A stretch of 14,785 bases of DNA from assembly GCA_002449595.1 (NCBI GenBank), contig DJXE01000038.1, positions 1 through 14,785 on the forward strand, in the 5' to 3' direction. Source of the stretch: Lachnospiraceae bacterium UBA7012 (GTDB lineage: Bacteria; Bacillota; Clostridia; Lachnospirales; Lachnospiraceae). The position numbers and the translations under genes were made by a program. Positions within the stretch are counted from its first letter, which is position 1, and the number at the start of each line of letters is the position of its first letter. Below the pieces are notes generated by a model. It saw only the letters and a list, made by a program, of their open reading frames with translations, was not told where the DNA came from and did no database searches. This document shows positions 14,299 to 14,785 of this stretch, piece by piece.

Positions 14299-14785
14299 AT
14301 GGAAATCAAGGTTGAAGACGAAGGCGCAAGGAGCTACGAGGAGGTCATGCTCATCTATGACGCGGCGCTCCGGCAGATGGAGACCAAGCTCTCGATCCTG
14401 AGCGAGGAGTTCCAGCTCATTCACAGGTACAACCCGATCGAGCACACGAAGGCCCGCCGCAAGACGTCGCCCAGCATCGTGAAGAAGCTCAAGCGCCACG
14501 GCTATGAAGCCACCCTCGCCAATATGGTCAAATACTGCGACGACATCGCGGGCGTGCGCGTGATCTGCTCGTACACGTCCGACGTGTACCGGATCGCGGA
14601 CATGATCAGCAACCAGGACGACATCCGCGTGCTCGCGATCAAGGACTACATCGAGAAGCCCAAGAGCAGCGGGTACGAGAGCTACCACATGCTCGTCATG
14701 ATCCCGGTGTACCTCTCCGACCGCATCATCGACACGAAGGTGGAGATCCAGATCCGGACGATCGCCATGGACTTCTGGGCGAGCC
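14299..14785 (+). CDS. Small (p)ppGpp synthetase (RelQ/RelP type), 3' end outside window
   Basis: The first 162 residues of a single-domain RelA/SpoT synthetase. ATG 14299 follows AAGGAA (14285-14290) at 8 nt. Seen motifs: an N-terminal helical part with no hydrolase (HD) domain; ARRKTSPSIVKKLKRHGY (52-69) for the ATP side; DIAGVRVIC (82-90); KDYIEKPKSSGYESYH (115-130) for the GTP side; and VEIQIRTIAMDFWAS (148-162), with Glu149 in the place of the catalytic glutamate of RelQ. It is expected to transfer pyrophosphate from ATP to GTP/GDP (or GMP) in the cytoplasm under cell-wall or other stress. The 69-bp gap after glmS shows no terminator, so the two may be cotranscribed. Small alarmone synthetases act as tetramers in known cases; the C-terminal oligomer helix is outside the window. 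Confidence 0.95.
   Translation, partial: MEIKVEDEGARSYEEVMLIYDAALRQMETKLSILSEEFQLIHRYNPIEHTKARRKTSPSIVKKLKRHGYEATLANMVKYCDDIAGVRVICSYTSDVYRIADMISNQDDIRVLAIKDYIEKPKSSGYESYHMLVMIPVYLSDRIIDTKVEIQIRTIAMDFWAS

Overview
The window looks like a piece of a GC-rich Bacillota chromosome, most likely Clostridia of the Lachnospiraceae type. This is inferred from the style of the family 2 glycosyltransferases, the combination of a WbaP-like sugar transferase with an LCP protein, a PgcA-type mutase, Shine-Dalgarno sites of the GGAGG kind, and strong G/C preference at third codon positions. All supported genes lie on the + strand. The theme is synthesis and attachment of a surface or wall polysaccharide, with supply of its sugar precursors.

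Layout: (1) 1-1805, the 3' part of a two-domain GT2 glycosyltransferase. (2) 1944-3671, phosphoglucomutase/phosphomannomutase (pgcA type), followed by a weak terminator and a TATAAT box. (3) 3761-6240, two overlapping GT2 genes; the first carries a second GT domain that has lost its nucleotide-binding half. (4) 6345-7769, a membrane polyprenyl-phosphate sugar-1-phosphate transferase that starts glycan assembly, closed by a strong intrinsic terminator. (5) 7770-9056, almost 1.3 kb with no convincing gene. It holds a tandem array of thirteen 75-bp units plus a decayed fourteenth, then an extended -10 promoter and a structured leader. (6) 9057-10787, an LCP (LytR-CpsA-Psr) protein with a 150-residue Tyr/Gly/Gln/Asp low-complexity cytoplasmic head and RGG motifs. 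(7) 10845-11984, a rhamnosyltransferase-like GT2. (8) 12005-12235, a small orphan ORF with a good ribosome-binding site. (9) 12388-14229, glmS. (10) 14299 to the window end, a small (p)ppGpp synthetase (RelQ/RelP type), partial.

How they fit together (inference from families): PgcA supplies hexose-1-phosphate for UDP-glucose-type donors and GlmS feeds UDP-GlcNAc. The WbaP-like enzyme loads the first sugar phosphate on undecaprenyl phosphate, the four GT2 enzymes extend it, and the LCP protein would transfer the finished polymer to peptidoglycan. No flippase, polymerase or ABC exporter is in the window.

The most unusual item is the array at 7881-8900. It has a strict 75-bp period, alternates two diverged unit types (A and B, 150 bp), and the B units themselves alternate strictly between two variants (300 bp). 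Every full unit keeps the 10-mer ATGCGGTAGC. I cannot assign it to a known element class. The second most unusual item is the FUS-like low-complexity head on the LCP protein.
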